DNA from: JADHLJ01 sp038118725
Lineage (GTDB): Bacteria; Pseudomonadota; Alphaproteobacteria; Thalassobaculales; Thalassobaculaceae
Length of the DNA: 64,000 nucleotides
Direction: 5' to 3'
Assembly (NCBI GenBank): GCA_038118725.1
Contig: JAYOIK010000010.1
Location: 15,670 to 79,669 of the forward strand
In this document: positions 44,924 through 54,037 of the stretch, piece after piece
Position numbering within the stretch: position 1 is the stretch's first letter
How the letters are laid out: every line of letters begins with the position of its first letter
The notes under the pieces: model-generated
The model's input: the letters and a program-made list of their open reading frames with translations, nothing else
Databases searched by the model: none
Told to the model about the DNA's origin: nothing
Made by a program: the position numbers and the translations under genes

Positions 44924-45592
44924 CTAAAAGTCCAGGTCGGTGTAATGCGCCGGCGGCCGCATGCCGGGTACGTAATCCTCGAGGATCGGACGGAAACTGG
45001 GGCGCGACTTGATCCGCGCGTACCACTGTTTGGCTTCCTGATAATCCTCCCAAGGCACGTCGCCGAGATAGTCGATGCAGCTGATCTGGGCGGCGGCGGC
45101 GATATCGGCGAGCGAGAAGTGATCCCCCGCCAGCCAGGCCCGCCGATCCGCCAGATAGCCGATATAGCTTAGATGCGTGTCCAGATTGGCGTGTCCGGCG
45201 CGGATCGCCTCGCTGCTCGGCTCGCCCAGGCCGAGAAACCGCTTCATCATCTTCTCGCCGAACAGATGCTCGGTCACCTCGCGGTTGAACTTCATGTCGA
45301 ACCAGGCACAAAGGCGGCGCACCTCGGCTCGGTCGGCGGCGGACCCGCTGATCAGCGGAGGATCCGCGACGGTCTCCTCGAGATACTCGGCGATGGCCTG
45401 CGAGGGGGCCACGACCGCGCCGTCCGGGTCGTGCAGAACCGGTACCGTTCCCGCCGGATTAAGGGCGAGAAACCCCTCGCGCCGGTCCCAGAACTGTTCG
45501 ACGGTCAATTCCGCCTCGATCTTCTTTTCGTTCAAGACGATCCGGATCTTGCGCGAAAACGGGTCAAGAGGAAGGTGGTAGAGAATCCGCAT
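44924..45592 (-). CDS. glutathione S-transferase-family protein
   Basis: A 222-residue two-domain GST. The N-terminal thioredoxin-like half has PFSRKIRIVLNEK and NPAGTVPVLHDPDG with the cis-Pro, followed by PSQAIAEYLEE for glutathione binding. The C-terminal helical domain has the HFSLADIAAAAQ N-cap motif. The ATG at 45592 starts the first beta strand. It lies 6 bp upstream of the MFS carrier gene. The substrate is unknown. Confidence 0.88.
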   Translation of the reverse strand: MRILYHLPLDPFSRKIRIVLNEKKIEAELTVEQFWDRREGFLALNPAGTVPVLHDPDGAVVAPSQAIAEYLEETVADPPLISGSAADRAEVRRLCAWFDMKFNREVTEHLFGEKMMKRFLGLGEPSSEAIRAGHANLDTHLSYIGYLADRRAWLAGDHFSLADIAAAAQISCIDYLGDVPWEDYQEAKQWYARIKSRPSFRPILEDYVPGMRPPAHYTDLDF

Positions 45593-45642
45593 TCGGGTCC
45601 GTCGAGGCCTGTCAGGATGGTCGCGCGGGGTTCGGCGCGAGG

Positions 45643-46398
45643 CTAGGATACCAGAACCTTGACGATACCGACAATCGCCAGAACCGCCAGAAGCCAAAGC
45701 GCCGCGGTCTTGACATGCTCAAGCCTGGCGACGGTGAAAAGCCATGAGCCGATGGCGATCCCGATGAAGGATATCGGCGCCAGAACCGCCGCCCGGAGCC
45801 AGGTCTCGGTGGTCAAGAGGTCTTGGCTGCCCATGCCGATCAGAGCGACGGTATCCACCAGCAAGAAAAACGCCACGGTGGTCGCTCGGGTCGTCACCAT
45901 CGGCAGAGGCGAGGAAAGATACAGCAGGATCAGCGGCGGTCCGGGAATGCCGCCCGATCCACTCAGGAACCCCGCCATGCCACCGGTCGCGAACATCAGC
46001 GGGCTGCCCGGAACCCTGCGAAAGGCGAAGCCCCGGGCGATCAGAATCACCGAGAGCAGGATGGCGATCGAGATGCCGAGCCGCATGGCGTCGGGGTTGA
46101 GGCTCACCAACAGCAAGATCCCCAACGGAATTCCGATAAGCGCGCCGAGCCCGAGCCAGCGCGCGCCCTTCCAATGCACGTCGCGCCAGACCTTGGGTGC
46201 CATGTTGATGCCGCCCGCCAGATCGAGGATCGTGGCCAAGGGCACCACCTCGACCGGCACCGCCACCACGTTCAGGCCGCTGATCATGATCAGCGCATAG
46301 CCGAAACCGACCACGCCCCGAACCACGCCGGCGATCAGGGCCACCACCACCGCGACCGCCCAAATCAGAATATCCCATCCGAGAAACAGTTCGGGCAT
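45643..46398 (-). CDS. TauE/SafE-family membrane permease
   Basis: A 251-residue membrane protein with about eight hydrophobic segments and the internal two-fold repeat of the sulfite exporter TauE/SafE family. The glycine-rich motif GVVRGVVGFGYA is in the first half and GMAGFLSGSGGIPGPP in the second. The family exports small organic or sulfur anions. The GNAT gene lies 40 bp upstream on the same strand. It is separate from the GST/MFS pair by 50 bp. Confidence 0.88.
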   Translation of the reverse strand: MPELFLGWDILIWAVAVVVALIAGVVRGVVGFGYALIMISGLNVVAVPVEVVPLATILDLAGGINMAPKVWRDVHWKGARWLGLGALIGIPLGILLLVSLNPDAMRLGISIAILLSVILIARGFAFRRVPGSPLMFATGGMAGFLSGSGGIPGPPLILLYLSSPLPMVTTRATTVAFFLLVDTVALIGMGSQDLLTTETWLRAAVLAPISFIGIAIGSWLFTVARLEHVKTAALWLLAVLAIVGIVKVLVS

Positions 46399-46438
46399 GC
46401 CGAGGCTTTCCTTCGAAAGCGCGTTCCGCGCCGGACCC

Positions 46439-47008
46439 TCACGCCACCAAGGCGGGGGGCACGGGAAGGTCGCGCGCGTGGTGCTCGATCAATCCGCCGC
46501 CGCGAACCGACCCCCAAGGGTGGGCCATCGCGCCACCGCTCGGCAACAGACCGGCCAGGGATTTCTCGCCAAGCACGCGGACCTGGAACCGTTCGAGCGC
46601 GACCGGGCCGGGCAAGGCGAGACCCCAGGGCGCCGCCGGCTCGAAGCCGAAGGGCGCGTAATAGTTCAGACCGCCGACCACCAGACAGAGCCGCCAACCG
46701 TCTCGGCTCACCCGGTCAAGACCATGACGCACCAACGCCTTGCCGAGCCCGACTCCCTGGCGGTCCGGCGCGACGACCAGGGGACCGAGCAACAGCGCCG
46801 GCGCGGATTGTCCCACCAGAACCGGCCAGAACCGGAGCGATCCGACGAGCCCGCCCTCCTCGCGGACGACAAAGCCGAGATCTGGGCTCGGTGGCGCGAG
46901 GCGCAACCGATAGACGGTCAGGGAACTTCTCTCGGCGCCGAAACCGGCGTCCAGGAGCGCGTCGATGGCAGGGTGGTCTTCGGGAGTCTCGTTGGAAATC
47001 GTATACAT
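46439..47008 (-). CDS. GNAT-family N-acetyltransferase
   Basis: A 189-residue acetyltransferase. The acetyl-CoA-binding segment is APDRQGVGLGKALVRHGL (the R/Q-x-x-G-x-G/A motif), preceded by a LLLGPLVVAP strand and followed by YYAPFGFEPA. The sequence resembles the YhbS-type subgroup. The ATG at 47008 begins the typical N-terminal strand. It is divergent from the PfkB kinase gene across a 265-bp spacer that should hold both promoters. The acyl acceptor is unknown. Confidence 0.85.
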   Translation of the reverse strand: MYTISNETPEDHPAIDALLDAGFGAERSSLTVYRLRLAPPSPDLGFVVREEGGLVGSLRFWPVLVGQSAPALLLGPLVVAPDRQGVGLGKALVRHGLDRVSRDGWRLCLVVGGLNYYAPFGFEPAAPWGLALPGPVALERFQVRVLGEKSLAGLLPSGGAMAHPWGSVRGGGLIEHHARDLPVPPALVA

Positions 47009-47273
47009 CACGGGGCCTCTTGGATCGGGAGCTGTCAGCCACCCCGACCAAGGGCCGGGGATCAGTGGACGCGCGTAACCACGCGCGACGGGAAACGGAA
47101 CGCGCGCGTTCGTCGTCGTCGCTCTCCAACCCCGTCGGTGATCCACTTGCGCGCCATGTCGGCCAATCGTTGCTTGCGATGCGTAAAAGGCGGTGCTCTT
47201 TATCGTGAACGCGCCGCGCCCGCCAGTGGTTTTTTTCGCGGTGATTTTTTCGGCGCGCGAGGGAGTAACCGTC

Positions 47274-48194
47274 ATGAACGACCGGACCGTCGCGCCCAAG
47301 CGGCTGATCAGTCTCGGAGCCTGCGTGGTCGACGCGATCATGAAGGTCGACCATATCCCCGGTAGCGACGCCAAGGTGCTCGCCGAGGACGGCGTGGTCA
47401 TCGGCGCCGGCATGGCGGTGGCGGCGGCCTGCGCGGCGGCGGCGATGGGCGGCGAGGTCGCGGTCTGGGGCAGGATCGGGAGCGATCGGATCGGCGATTT
47501 CTTCCTCGCCGATCTCCAGGATGCCGGCGTCGACACCAGCGCCATCCACCGGGCGGAAGGCGCGCGCACGGCGGTCTCCTCGGTCATCGTCGATGCCCAT
47601 GGTCAGCGCCTGGTGGTGCCGTATTTCGACACCCGGCTCGGCTTCGACGCCTCATGGCTGCCGATCGAGCGGCTCGACCACGTGGATTGCGTGCTCGCCG
47701 ACACGAGATGGCCGGAGGGCGCGCGCCGCCTTTTGACCGAGGCGCGGAACCGGGGCCTGATCCGGGTTTTCGACGGCGACGTCTCGGATTCGGCGCTATT
47801 GCGGGAACTTGCCCCGCTGTCGAGCCACGCGATCTTCTCCGAGCCGGGTTTCAAGCTGTTCAGCGGCGACGACGATGTCTTCGCCGGCCTCGAGCGGGAA
47901 GCCGCCGGCTTCGACGGCTGCATGGGGGTGACCTTGGGGGAACGCGGTTTCGCCTGGGTCGAGAACGGACGCGCGCGGCACGTTCCAGCGCCCAGGGTCG
48001 AGGTCCTGGACACCCTGGCCGCCGGCGACACCTTTCACGGCGCCTTTGCCGTGGCGATCACCGAGGGCGAGACCATCGAGACCGCCGCCCAATTCGCCTG
48101 CGCCGCCGCCGCCCTCAAATGCACCCGCTTCGGCGGCCGCACCGGCATCCCGACACGATCCGAAGTCGAGGCGATGGTCGCGGCGACGTACTGA
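47274..48194 (+). CDS. PfkB-family sugar kinase
   Basis: A 306-residue ribokinase-fold kinase. The N-terminal glycine-rich sugar site contains GAGMAVAAACAA and GRIGSD. The C-terminal DTLAAGDTFHGAF carries the catalytic base Asp252 and the anion hole. GGGAG lies before the ATG at 47274. The substrate is uncertain, but KDPG aldolase lies 1 kb downstream on the opposite strand. A 2-keto-3-deoxygluconate kinase feeding that aldolase is an attractive reading; it is inference. Confidence 0.87.
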   Translation: MNDRTVAPKRLISLGACVVDAIMKVDHIPGSDAKVLAEDGVVIGAGMAVAAACAAAAMGGEVAVWGRIGSDRIGDFFLADLQDAGVDTSAIHRAEGARTAVSSVIVDAHGQRLVVPYFDTRLGFDASWLPIERLDHVDCVLADTRWPEGARRLLTEARNRGLIRVFDGDVSDSALLRELAPLSSHAIFSEPGFKLFSGDDDVFAGLEREAAGFDGCMGVTLGERGFAWVENGRARHVPAPRVEVLDTLAAGDTFHGAFAVAITEGETIETAAQFACAAAALKCTRFGGRTGIPTRSEVEAMVAATY

Positions 48195-48276
48195 ACGGAA
48201 TCGGTTTAACGAGGCCGACGGGAACAAAAACCACGCGGGCCCCGAGTTTTTTCCGGACAGCGGTGCATATCCACGG

Positions 48277-48394
48277 CCGTCGCCCTGACGAAAGTCAGGG
48301 CCCTTGCCGCCGGCGGTTGTGGCGGGTGAAGCGATCACCAGTCCGTCACCGGACCGGCCGGCGGCACAAGCCCTTGCCTTCGCAAGAGCGACGG
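48277..48394. repeat. MITE-like inverted-repeat element, copy A4
   Basis: About 118 bp with arms 48277-48308 and 48363-48394 of the same family as at 5183, 11183 and 15453. It occupies most of the spacer between the convergent PfkB kinase and sulfotransferase genes. Confidence 0.78.
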
Positions 48395-48466
48395 GGCGGG
48401 GATGACCCGGCTAGGAACGGCGATCCCGGTTCCACGACATCACCGATCGCCCCGAAGGCGGTTCGC

Positions 48467-49240
48467 TCAACATTCCGAGCGATACCGAGCCACCCAATCA
48501 CGACTTTCGCTATCAGCAAGTTTCCTCACTCCCGGCACAATACCGTCCGCCGCGGCCCGATCCCGACCCAGGCGACCCAAGATCTCCTTGACCGTCCGAA
48601 CCGGATCGGCGGCTAAGGCATCATAGTCGACACACATCGGCTCGATACCTTCCCGCTGGAACCATGCATTCCAGTCCCGGTCATAGCCAGTCATCGTTTC
48701 GACGTGTTTGCGCAGTTCATCAGCGTCGTAGACCGGCTCCCCGGGCGGAGCCAGTCTTTCCAGTTCGGAACCGTCCAGCGCCACGTGCCACAATCCCGTT
48801 TGATGTGCCTTCAGATAGGATACCGCCTGCTCGACCTTGTCCCGTCTTCTCAAATGTATGAATAGCGTTGATCCGAAAGCACGTCGCAGACGCGCCAGAT
48901 CGGCATGCTCGCCTGGATACAGAAGCGCGAGTTTTTCATGGAAAAAATTGAAGCTATGTCGTTGCAACCGTATTCCAGAAACATCGGTTCCGCCGTTTCC
49001 CTCGGCGATTGCCGCTCGGAAAACCCCGGCGAGGGTTTCGCGCTCACCCCACCACGGCTCTGGCACGATACCAAGCTCCGATGCCCAGGATGCCACCGAA
49101 GGTTCGTGGAAATACGAAGCCGGGTTTCCCGCGACGCCGGTTGCCGCGAGCAACTTGCACAAAAGCGTGCTGCCACTGCGAGGCGAGGTGCAAATGATAT
49201 AGGAATCGAACTTTATCAAATCATCCCGTGGCGTCCCCAC
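48467..49240 (-). CDS. Stf0-type sulfotransferase
   Basis: A 257-residue PAPS-dependent sulfotransferase. The phosphosulfate loop is CTSPRSGST at about residues 17-25, followed by ASYFHEPSVASW, and HLRRRDKVEQAVSYLKA is the second PAPS-binding region. These match Stf0 family enzymes, of which the mycobacterial member sulfates trehalose. The GTG at 49240 is the likely start, 22 bp after the KDPG aldolase stop; a TTG at 49219 is an alternative that would trim seven residues. It has visibly lower GC than its neighbours, which suggests separate acquisition. The acceptor is unknown. Confidence 0.8.
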   Translation of the reverse strand: MGTPRDDLIKFDSYIICTSPRSGSTLLCKLLAATGVAGNPASYFHEPSVASWASELGIVPEPWWGERETLAGVFRAAIAEGNGGTDVSGIRLQRHSFNFFHEKLALLYPGEHADLARLRRAFGSTLFIHLRRRDKVEQAVSYLKAHQTGLWHVALDGSELERLAPPGEPVYDADELRKHVETMTGYDRDWNAWFQREGIEPMCVDYDALAADPVRTVKEILGRLGRDRAAADGIVPGVRKLADSESRDWVARYRSEC

Positions 49241-49262
49241 GCTCCCCCGCCGCGATCTCGAT

Positions 49263-49880
49263 CTACAGCGCCGCCGCCCGGCGCGCCAAGTCGGCGATCG
49301 CGGCCCAGTTCCGGTCCGCCACCAGTCCCGCCGGCGTCGCGAGACCACCCCCGATGCACGCGACATTCGTCTCGGCCAGGAAGTCCGGCGCGTCCTCGAA
49401 GGTGATACCACCGGTGGGACAAAACCTCAGACCCGGATACAGCGGCGCCAGTTGCTTGAGCCCGTAGGCGCCGCCCGCCGCCTTGGCGGGAAAGAACTTC
49501 AGCGACCGCATACCCTGGCGATAAGCCGCCATCGCCTCGGAGCTGGTCTGAATACCCGGCAGGTAGTCCATCCCGGCTTGCGAGGCGGCCTCGACCAGAT
49601 CCATGTTCAGGCCCGGCGAGACCGCGAACCGCGCGCCGGCGTCGCGGGCCCGGGCGAAATCCCCGGTATCCAGGACCGTGCCGACACCCACGATTGCCTC
49701 CGGTAGCGCCTTCGCCGCCGCCTCGACCGCCGCCAGCGCCGATGCCGTGCGCAAGGTCACCTCGAGCACCGGTAGCCCGGCGGCAAGCAATGTCTCGCAC
49801 AGCGGTACCGCGTCCTCGGATCGCTCAATCGTCAGAACCGGAATGAACCGCGTGGCGGCAAGTACCGTTTCGATGGCCAT
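49263..49880 (-). CDS. eda: KDPG/KHG aldolase (Eda)
   Basis: A 205-residue class I aldolase cleaving 2-keto-3-deoxy-6-phosphogluconate to pyruvate and glyceraldehyde 3-phosphate. It has the Schiff-base Lys128 in RSLKFFPA, the catalytic Glu40 in LEVTLRT, and the phosphate-binding GGIT and GGGLATP loops. The length is standard. It is upstream of the sulfotransferase gene (22-bp spacing) and may share its transcript. A PfkB kinase nearby on the other strand could provide KDPG. Confidence 0.93.
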   Translation of the reverse strand: MAIETVLAATRFIPVLTIERSEDAVPLCETLLAAGLPVLEVTLRTASALAAVEAAAKALPEAIVGVGTVLDTGDFARARDAGARFAVSPGLNMDLVEAASQAGMDYLPGIQTSSEAMAAYRQGMRSLKFFPAKAAGGAYGLKQLAPLYPGLRFCPTGGITFEDAPDFLAETNVACIGGGLATPAGLVADRNWAAIADLARRAAAL

Positions 49881-49965
49881 GGAACTCCCGTTCGCTTGAG
49901 GCTAAAACCACTGTAAACATGACATGAACACCCCCAGATGTCGCCCCAATGAATAGCGTCGCGCG

Positions 49966-51351
49966 ATGCCCTTAGCTCCCATTGATCTGATCAAGTTCAT
50001 TCCGCCGTCGGCGCGGCGCGTTCTGGAGATCACGCGCGAAGGCACGGGCCTTGCCGGCGTTTTCCGCCAGCGCGCGCCGCTTGCCAGGGTTACGTCTCTC
50101 GCCCCGGACGCGCTCCCCGAGAGCGGCGAATTCGACTGTCTCGCCTTGTTCGCCGACGTCGAGGATAGCGCTCGGTTGACCACGCTGCTCGCCGGCTTGC
50201 CGCCCCAAGGCCAAGTGCTCGCGGCCCCCGACGCGCTGGGGCCGGTTTGCGAACAAGCGCTGACCGCCGCCGGGTTTCGGGTATTCGACCGCGATCCGGT
50301 CATCCGCGCCTGGAAAGCGAGCGAGGCGCCACCGTCGATCGCCCTGCATTGCACGATAACGCCGGAACAGGCGGGAGACGCCGAGATCCGAATTCACCGA
50401 CCCAACGGGTTCCTGCGCACCATTCCAGGTCTCAACCCCTTGGCCCAGGTCGAGGGTTTCAGCCCGTCGCTCTCGGCGGGCGCGGAGTTTCGAATTCTGC
50501 TGATGCATCGGGCAATTCCGCGCCTCGATCGGGACCTGGCCTTTCTGCGATCGGCCTTGGATGCCGGATATCTGATCGTTCTCGATCTCGACGACGACCC
50601 GCTCTTTTTCGACAAGCATTTCGAGGATGACGCCTTCGCCCTCAGATGCCTGCACGCCGCCCAAGTCTCGACCCCCGAGATCGCCAAGCGCCTCGCCGAG
50701 TTCGTTCCGGAGATCGCGGTGTTCGGTAACCATCTCTCGCTCCTGCCGCCGCCGCCGCCTCGGCCCGAATACCCGATCCGGATCTTCGTCGGGGGGTTCA
50801 ACCGCGGCGAGGACTGGGAAGAGATCCGCGATGCCGCGAACCGCGTGCTGCGTCATTTCAATGATCGGATCGAGGTCGAGGTGATCCACGAGCGGTCGAT
50901 TTTCGAGTCCCTCGAAGTGACCAACAAACGCTTCACGCCCAGATGTCCCTATCAGGAATATCTCGACCGGGTCGGCAGGTGCCATATCGCGCTTTTGCCG
51001 CTAAGGGACACACCGTTCAATCGCTGCAAGTCGGATCTCAAGTTCATCGAATGCGCCGCCCATCAAGTGGCCGCGCTGATGCCGCCGACGGTCTATGGCG
51101 CCAGCGTGACGGACGGCCGGACCGGGGTACTGTACCGCTCGCCAAGTGAACTCACGATCGGCCTGCAACGCCTGATCCAGGAGGCGGACCTGCGAAACCA
51201 GGTCGCCACCGGCGCACGCGAGCACGTGGCCAGGAACCGAATGATGGCCGACCACTATCAGGCGCGATACGCTTGGTATCTGGAGCTCATCGCCAAGGCC
51301 GACACGCTGCGCGCGGCGCATCGCGAGCGCGTCCCGGAACTGTATGACTGA
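49966..51351 (+). CDS. glycosyltransferase with degenerate N-terminal methyltransferase-like segment
   Basis: A 461-residue protein. Residues 1 to about 90 (ARRVLEITREGTGLAG, then FDCLALFADVED) look like the start of a Rossmann methyltransferase whose SAM glycine loop has decayed. The C-terminal 300 residues form a GT-B glycosyltransferase domain, with IRIFVGGFNRGEDWEE at the domain start and a donor-binding region FNRCKSDLKFIECAAH, typical of polysaccharide glycosyltransferases. The central region IVLDLDDDPLFF is conserved in such bifunctional surface-glycan proteins. It starts 85 bp from the divergent KDPG aldolase gene. The sugar is unknown. Confidence 0.75.
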   Translation: MPLAPIDLIKFIPPSARRVLEITREGTGLAGVFRQRAPLARVTSLAPDALPESGEFDCLALFADVEDSARLTTLLAGLPPQGQVLAAPDALGPVCEQALTAAGFRVFDRDPVIRAWKASEAPPSIALHCTITPEQAGDAEIRIHRPNGFLRTIPGLNPLAQVEGFSPSLSAGAEFRILLMHRAIPRLDRDLAFLRSALDAGYLIVLDLDDDPLFFDKHFEDDAFALRCLHAAQVSTPEIAKRLAEFVPEIAVFGNHLSLLPPPPPRPEYPIRIFVGGFNRGEDWEEIRDAANRVLRHFNDRIEVEVIHERSIFESLEVTNKRFTPRCPYQEYLDRVGRCHIALLPLRDTPFNRCKSDLKFIECAAHQVAALMPPTVYGASVTDGRTGVLYRSPSELTIGLQRLIQEADLRNQVATGAREHVARNRMMADHYQARYAWYLELIAKADTLRAAHRERVPELYD

Positions 51352-51356
51352 TGCCC

Positions 51357-52514
51357 CTACCCGCTCGCCGGGATCAGGACATTACCTTCCATCAGGGTAC
51401 GCGCGGTGCGATACGCCGTCACCTGGCGCGCGACGATACGATTGCCCTCGCGCTCGACCCGGGCATCCAGGGGCAGCACGCCGGACGGATTCGCGAGCCT
51501 GATATCCTGGTCGACGTCAACATCGCCGGCCATCGCATGGCAAATCGTGCCCGGAACGCGGCACGCCACCGCCAGACACATGGCGCCGGTGAGCGGCAGA
51601 ACCCGGTGCACCTGCCCCATCGACCAGATCCGCGCGGCGAGGTCGGCGGCTTGCGGTTCGACGAGATTGCCGGCGAGGGTGTGATACGCCCGCGGCCGCG
51701 CCACCAGCCCAAGCTTCGGCGCCGCGCCCGCCGCCCGGTCGGGGCTCGCCGCCAACCCCATATGGACCGCGGCCACGCACCGAACTTTCTCAATCAGATC
51801 CATCAGATCCGCCCGCGCCTCCAGATCCGCGACGCTCTCTGAGCCGTCCAGGCCGAAGCGCGCCGCGTCCAGGAAGACACAGGGCGTGCTGGAATCCACC
51901 ATCGACATCTCGAATTCGCCCGCGCCCTCGACCGTCACCCGATCCACCGGGTTGCCGGTCGGAAGCAACGCGCCCGTCGTGGTCCCGCCGGGGTCGAGAA
52001 AATCAAGCTGGATGCGCGCGCCGCTCCCGCCGACGCCGGGTATCTCGAAATCCCCCTCGACCCGCGCCAGCCCGTCCTCCAAGGGCACGGTGGAGCGGAT
52101 CAGCTTGCCGGAATTGGTGTTGTGGATCATCACCGCTCGGCTGTCCGTCCCGGGAGAGGCGAGGCTCTTGGCCATGAGGCCCGTGTCGATCGCGAACGGC
52201 CCCACCGCCGAGGACAAATTGCCGCAATTCGAGGAGTAATCCACGTTCGGAGCGCCGACGGCGACCTGGGCAAAGGTATAATCGAGATCGGCGTCCGGTC
52301 GGCTTGGCGGGCCGATGACCACGGCCTTCGAAACCGACGAAACCCCGCCGCCCATGCCGTTCAACTGTCGGCCATAGGGATCGGGGCTACCGATTGTCTT
52401 GAGAAAGATAGGGTCCCAAGCCTCGCGGTCGGCGGGTAGATCGGCGGCATGAAAAAACACCCCCTTCGAGGAACCACCCCGCATATAGATCGCGGGTATC
52501 CGAATTTGCGCCAT
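51357..52514 (-). CDS. PrpF-family isomerase (methylaconitate/oxalomesaconate type)
   Basis: A 385-residue two-domain isomerase of the PrpF/GalD/LigU group, which shares the diaminopimelate-epimerase fold. The N-terminal RIPAIYMRGGSSKGVFF and the segment QLNGMGGGVSSVSKAV are diagnostic, and DYSSNCGNLSSAVGPFAI carries the catalytic region. Members isomerise double bonds in tricarboxylates, for example 2-methylaconitate or 4-oxalomesaconate. The particular substrate cannot be deduced. It is convergent with the glycosyltransferase gene (5 bp apart). The start is ATG 52514 rather than GTG 52520. Confidence 0.9.
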   Translation of the reverse strand: MAQIRIPAIYMRGGSSKGVFFHAADLPADREAWDPIFLKTIGSPDPYGRQLNGMGGGVSSVSKAVVIGPPSRPDADLDYTFAQVAVGAPNVDYSSNCGNLSSAVGPFAIDTGLMAKSLASPGTDSRAVMIHNTNSGKLIRSTVPLEDGLARVEGDFEIPGVGGSGARIQLDFLDPGGTTTGALLPTGNPVDRVTVEGAGEFEMSMVDSSTPCVFLDAARFGLDGSESVADLEARADLMDLIEKVRCVAAVHMGLAASPDRAAGAAPKLGLVARPRAYHTLAGNLVEPQAADLAARIWSMGQVHRVLPLTGAMCLAVACRVPGTICHAMAGDVDVDQDIRLANPSGVLPLDARVEREGNRIVARQVTAYRTARTLMEGNVLIPASG

Positions 52515-52695
52515 GATCACCGACTCCCGGCCGCGGCTATGACTGAATGCCGGTCTAGAATAGCGCCGATCGCGTCGGACTCCACCCAGGCATGGACGAA
52601 AGGCCGTTCCATCGGCTATCCATCGCGGACTCGTTAATACCGGGCGGCGACGGATCGGTTAGACTGTGGGGCTCGACGACAATGGAGGCGAGATA

Positions 52696-53835
52696 ATGGT
52701 GGCCCAACTTCGTTCAACTCTCGGCTTCGGCGCGCGGTTGGCGCTGGGCGTGATGCTTCTCGGACTCTCGGCGACCGGCGCGCCGACCCATGCCGCCGAC
52801 GATCTCGCCAAGGCGTGCAAGACCAGTCTCGAGCAAAGCCGGCTCTGGATCAGGGCCACCGACCCCCAGGCGCCCGAGGACGAGAGAGCCAAGGTGCGCG
52901 CCGCGGTCGAGAAAACCAACGAGATCTGCACCGCGGCGCGAGAGGCCTCGCCAAAGGATGGCGAGGTCCTGGTCGACGCCGCCTATTCCCTGTTCGCCTT
53001 GGGTGACACGCCGGCGGGGGTGAAGCTTATCGAACAAGCCGCCGAGGCCGGATACCCACCCGCGATGGTGATGACGGCGCGCTACATGGGCACCGGTGAG
53101 CATCTGGAAAAAGACGTGGAGGGGGCGTGGATGATGCTGATCCAGACCCTGAAATCTGACCATGCCTCAGCCCGCATCCAGGCGGCGCTCGAATTCCTGC
53201 CCGGCGGCGTCGGCCCGGAAAGCCCCAAGCGGGCCCGCAAGGTCCTCAAGGAGATGATCGACGCCGGCAATGGCGAGGCCATGGTGACCTACGCCATGAA
53301 GGTTCTGGGCCTGCAAAAGGCCGAAGCCGGCAGCGACGCGGCCAAGGAAGGGATCGCCCTGCTGGAACGCGCGGCGAAAGAGGCCAAGGACGGAACCGCG
53401 CTGATCTATCTGAGCTTGCTGCACAATCAAGGCACCATGGTTGAGCGCAGCGAGGCCAAGGCCAAGGAATACGCCCAGGCCGCCATCGACGCCGGCATCA
53501 ACCGCGCCTATGCGACGATGGGACAGATCCATCAGAACCAGGGCGACTACGAGACCGCGTTCAAATGGTTCAAGCAAGGCGCCGAGGTCGGCGACGGCTT
53601 CTCCCAGGCGATGCTGGGCTTCCTGTATTCCGGCGGCTTTGGCGTCGACGAGGATATAGACCAAGCGGTGGCCTGGTGGACCAAGGGCCGCTGGAACGGC
53701 GACCGCCTCGCCGCTAGCTATCTAAGGGTCCACCGCGAGGGCCTGCTGGCCAAGGCCGAATGGGAGCGAAAACACGCCGAGGACGCCAAGGCCAAGGAGA
53801 AAGCCCCCGAGGACAAGGCCAAGAAGTCGGAGTAA
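52696..53835 (+). CDS. exported Sel1-repeat protein
   Basis: A 379-residue protein with a signal peptide (residues 1 to about 33, hydrophobic core LALGVMLLGLS, cleavage near THA). It is followed by several Sel1-like helical repeats, for example EAGYPPAMVMTARYM, EAKDGTALIYLSLLHN and EVGDGFSQAMLGFLYSGG. The C-terminus is Lys/Glu/Ala-rich. Sel1 proteins mediate protein contacts in the envelope or signalling. The ATG at 52696 has GGAGG seven bases upstream. It is monocistronic. Confidence 0.85.
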   Translation: MVAQLRSTLGFGARLALGVMLLGLSATGAPTHAADDLAKACKTSLEQSRLWIRATDPQAPEDERAKVRAAVEKTNEICTAAREASPKDGEVLVDAAYSLFALGDTPAGVKLIEQAAEAGYPPAMVMTARYMGTGEHLEKDVEGAWMMLIQTLKSDHASARIQAALEFLPGGVGPESPKRARKVLKEMIDAGNGEAMVTYAMKVLGLQKAEAGSDAAKEGIALLERAAKEAKDGTALIYLSLLHNQGTMVERSEAKAKEYAQAAIDAGINRAYATMGQIHQNQGDYETAFKWFKQGAEVGDGFSQAMLGFLYSGGFGVDEDIDQAVAWWTKGRWNGDRLAASYLRVHREGLLAKAEWERKHAEDAKAKEKAPEDKAKKSE

Positions 53836-53874
53836 GGTCTGGCGGCTCACCGCTTCCCGGCGTCCCTATCCTGT

Positions 53875-53980
53875 CCCGTCGTCCTGGCGTAGGGCGGGAC
53901 CCCGCGATGCGTGCCTCATGCGAGGACGTCGGTCATGTGGCTGACGCCAAAAGGCCCTTCCGTGCGCCAGGGCGACGGGA
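53875..53980. repeat. inverted-repeat element, copy B1
   Basis: About 106 bp with outer arms CCCGTCGTCCTGGCG and CGCCAGGGCGACGGG, and an internal CCTCATGCGAGG-type hairpin. It shares its outer core with the A elements. A near-identical copy lies after the gap at 54184. Confidence 0.75.
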
Positions 53981-53982
53981 GC

Positions 53983-54037
53983 GTGTGGGTCATGGTGTTG
54001 ATTCAGAATTGGACCGCTGTTTCAAAAGCGTCGTCCT
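53983..54037. repeat. 55-bp direct repeat, left of the gap
   Basis: Identical over 55 bp to 54138-54192 on the other side of the N block. Contig ends with an exact 55-base overlap are typical of a k=55 assembly graph. Confidence 0.9.
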
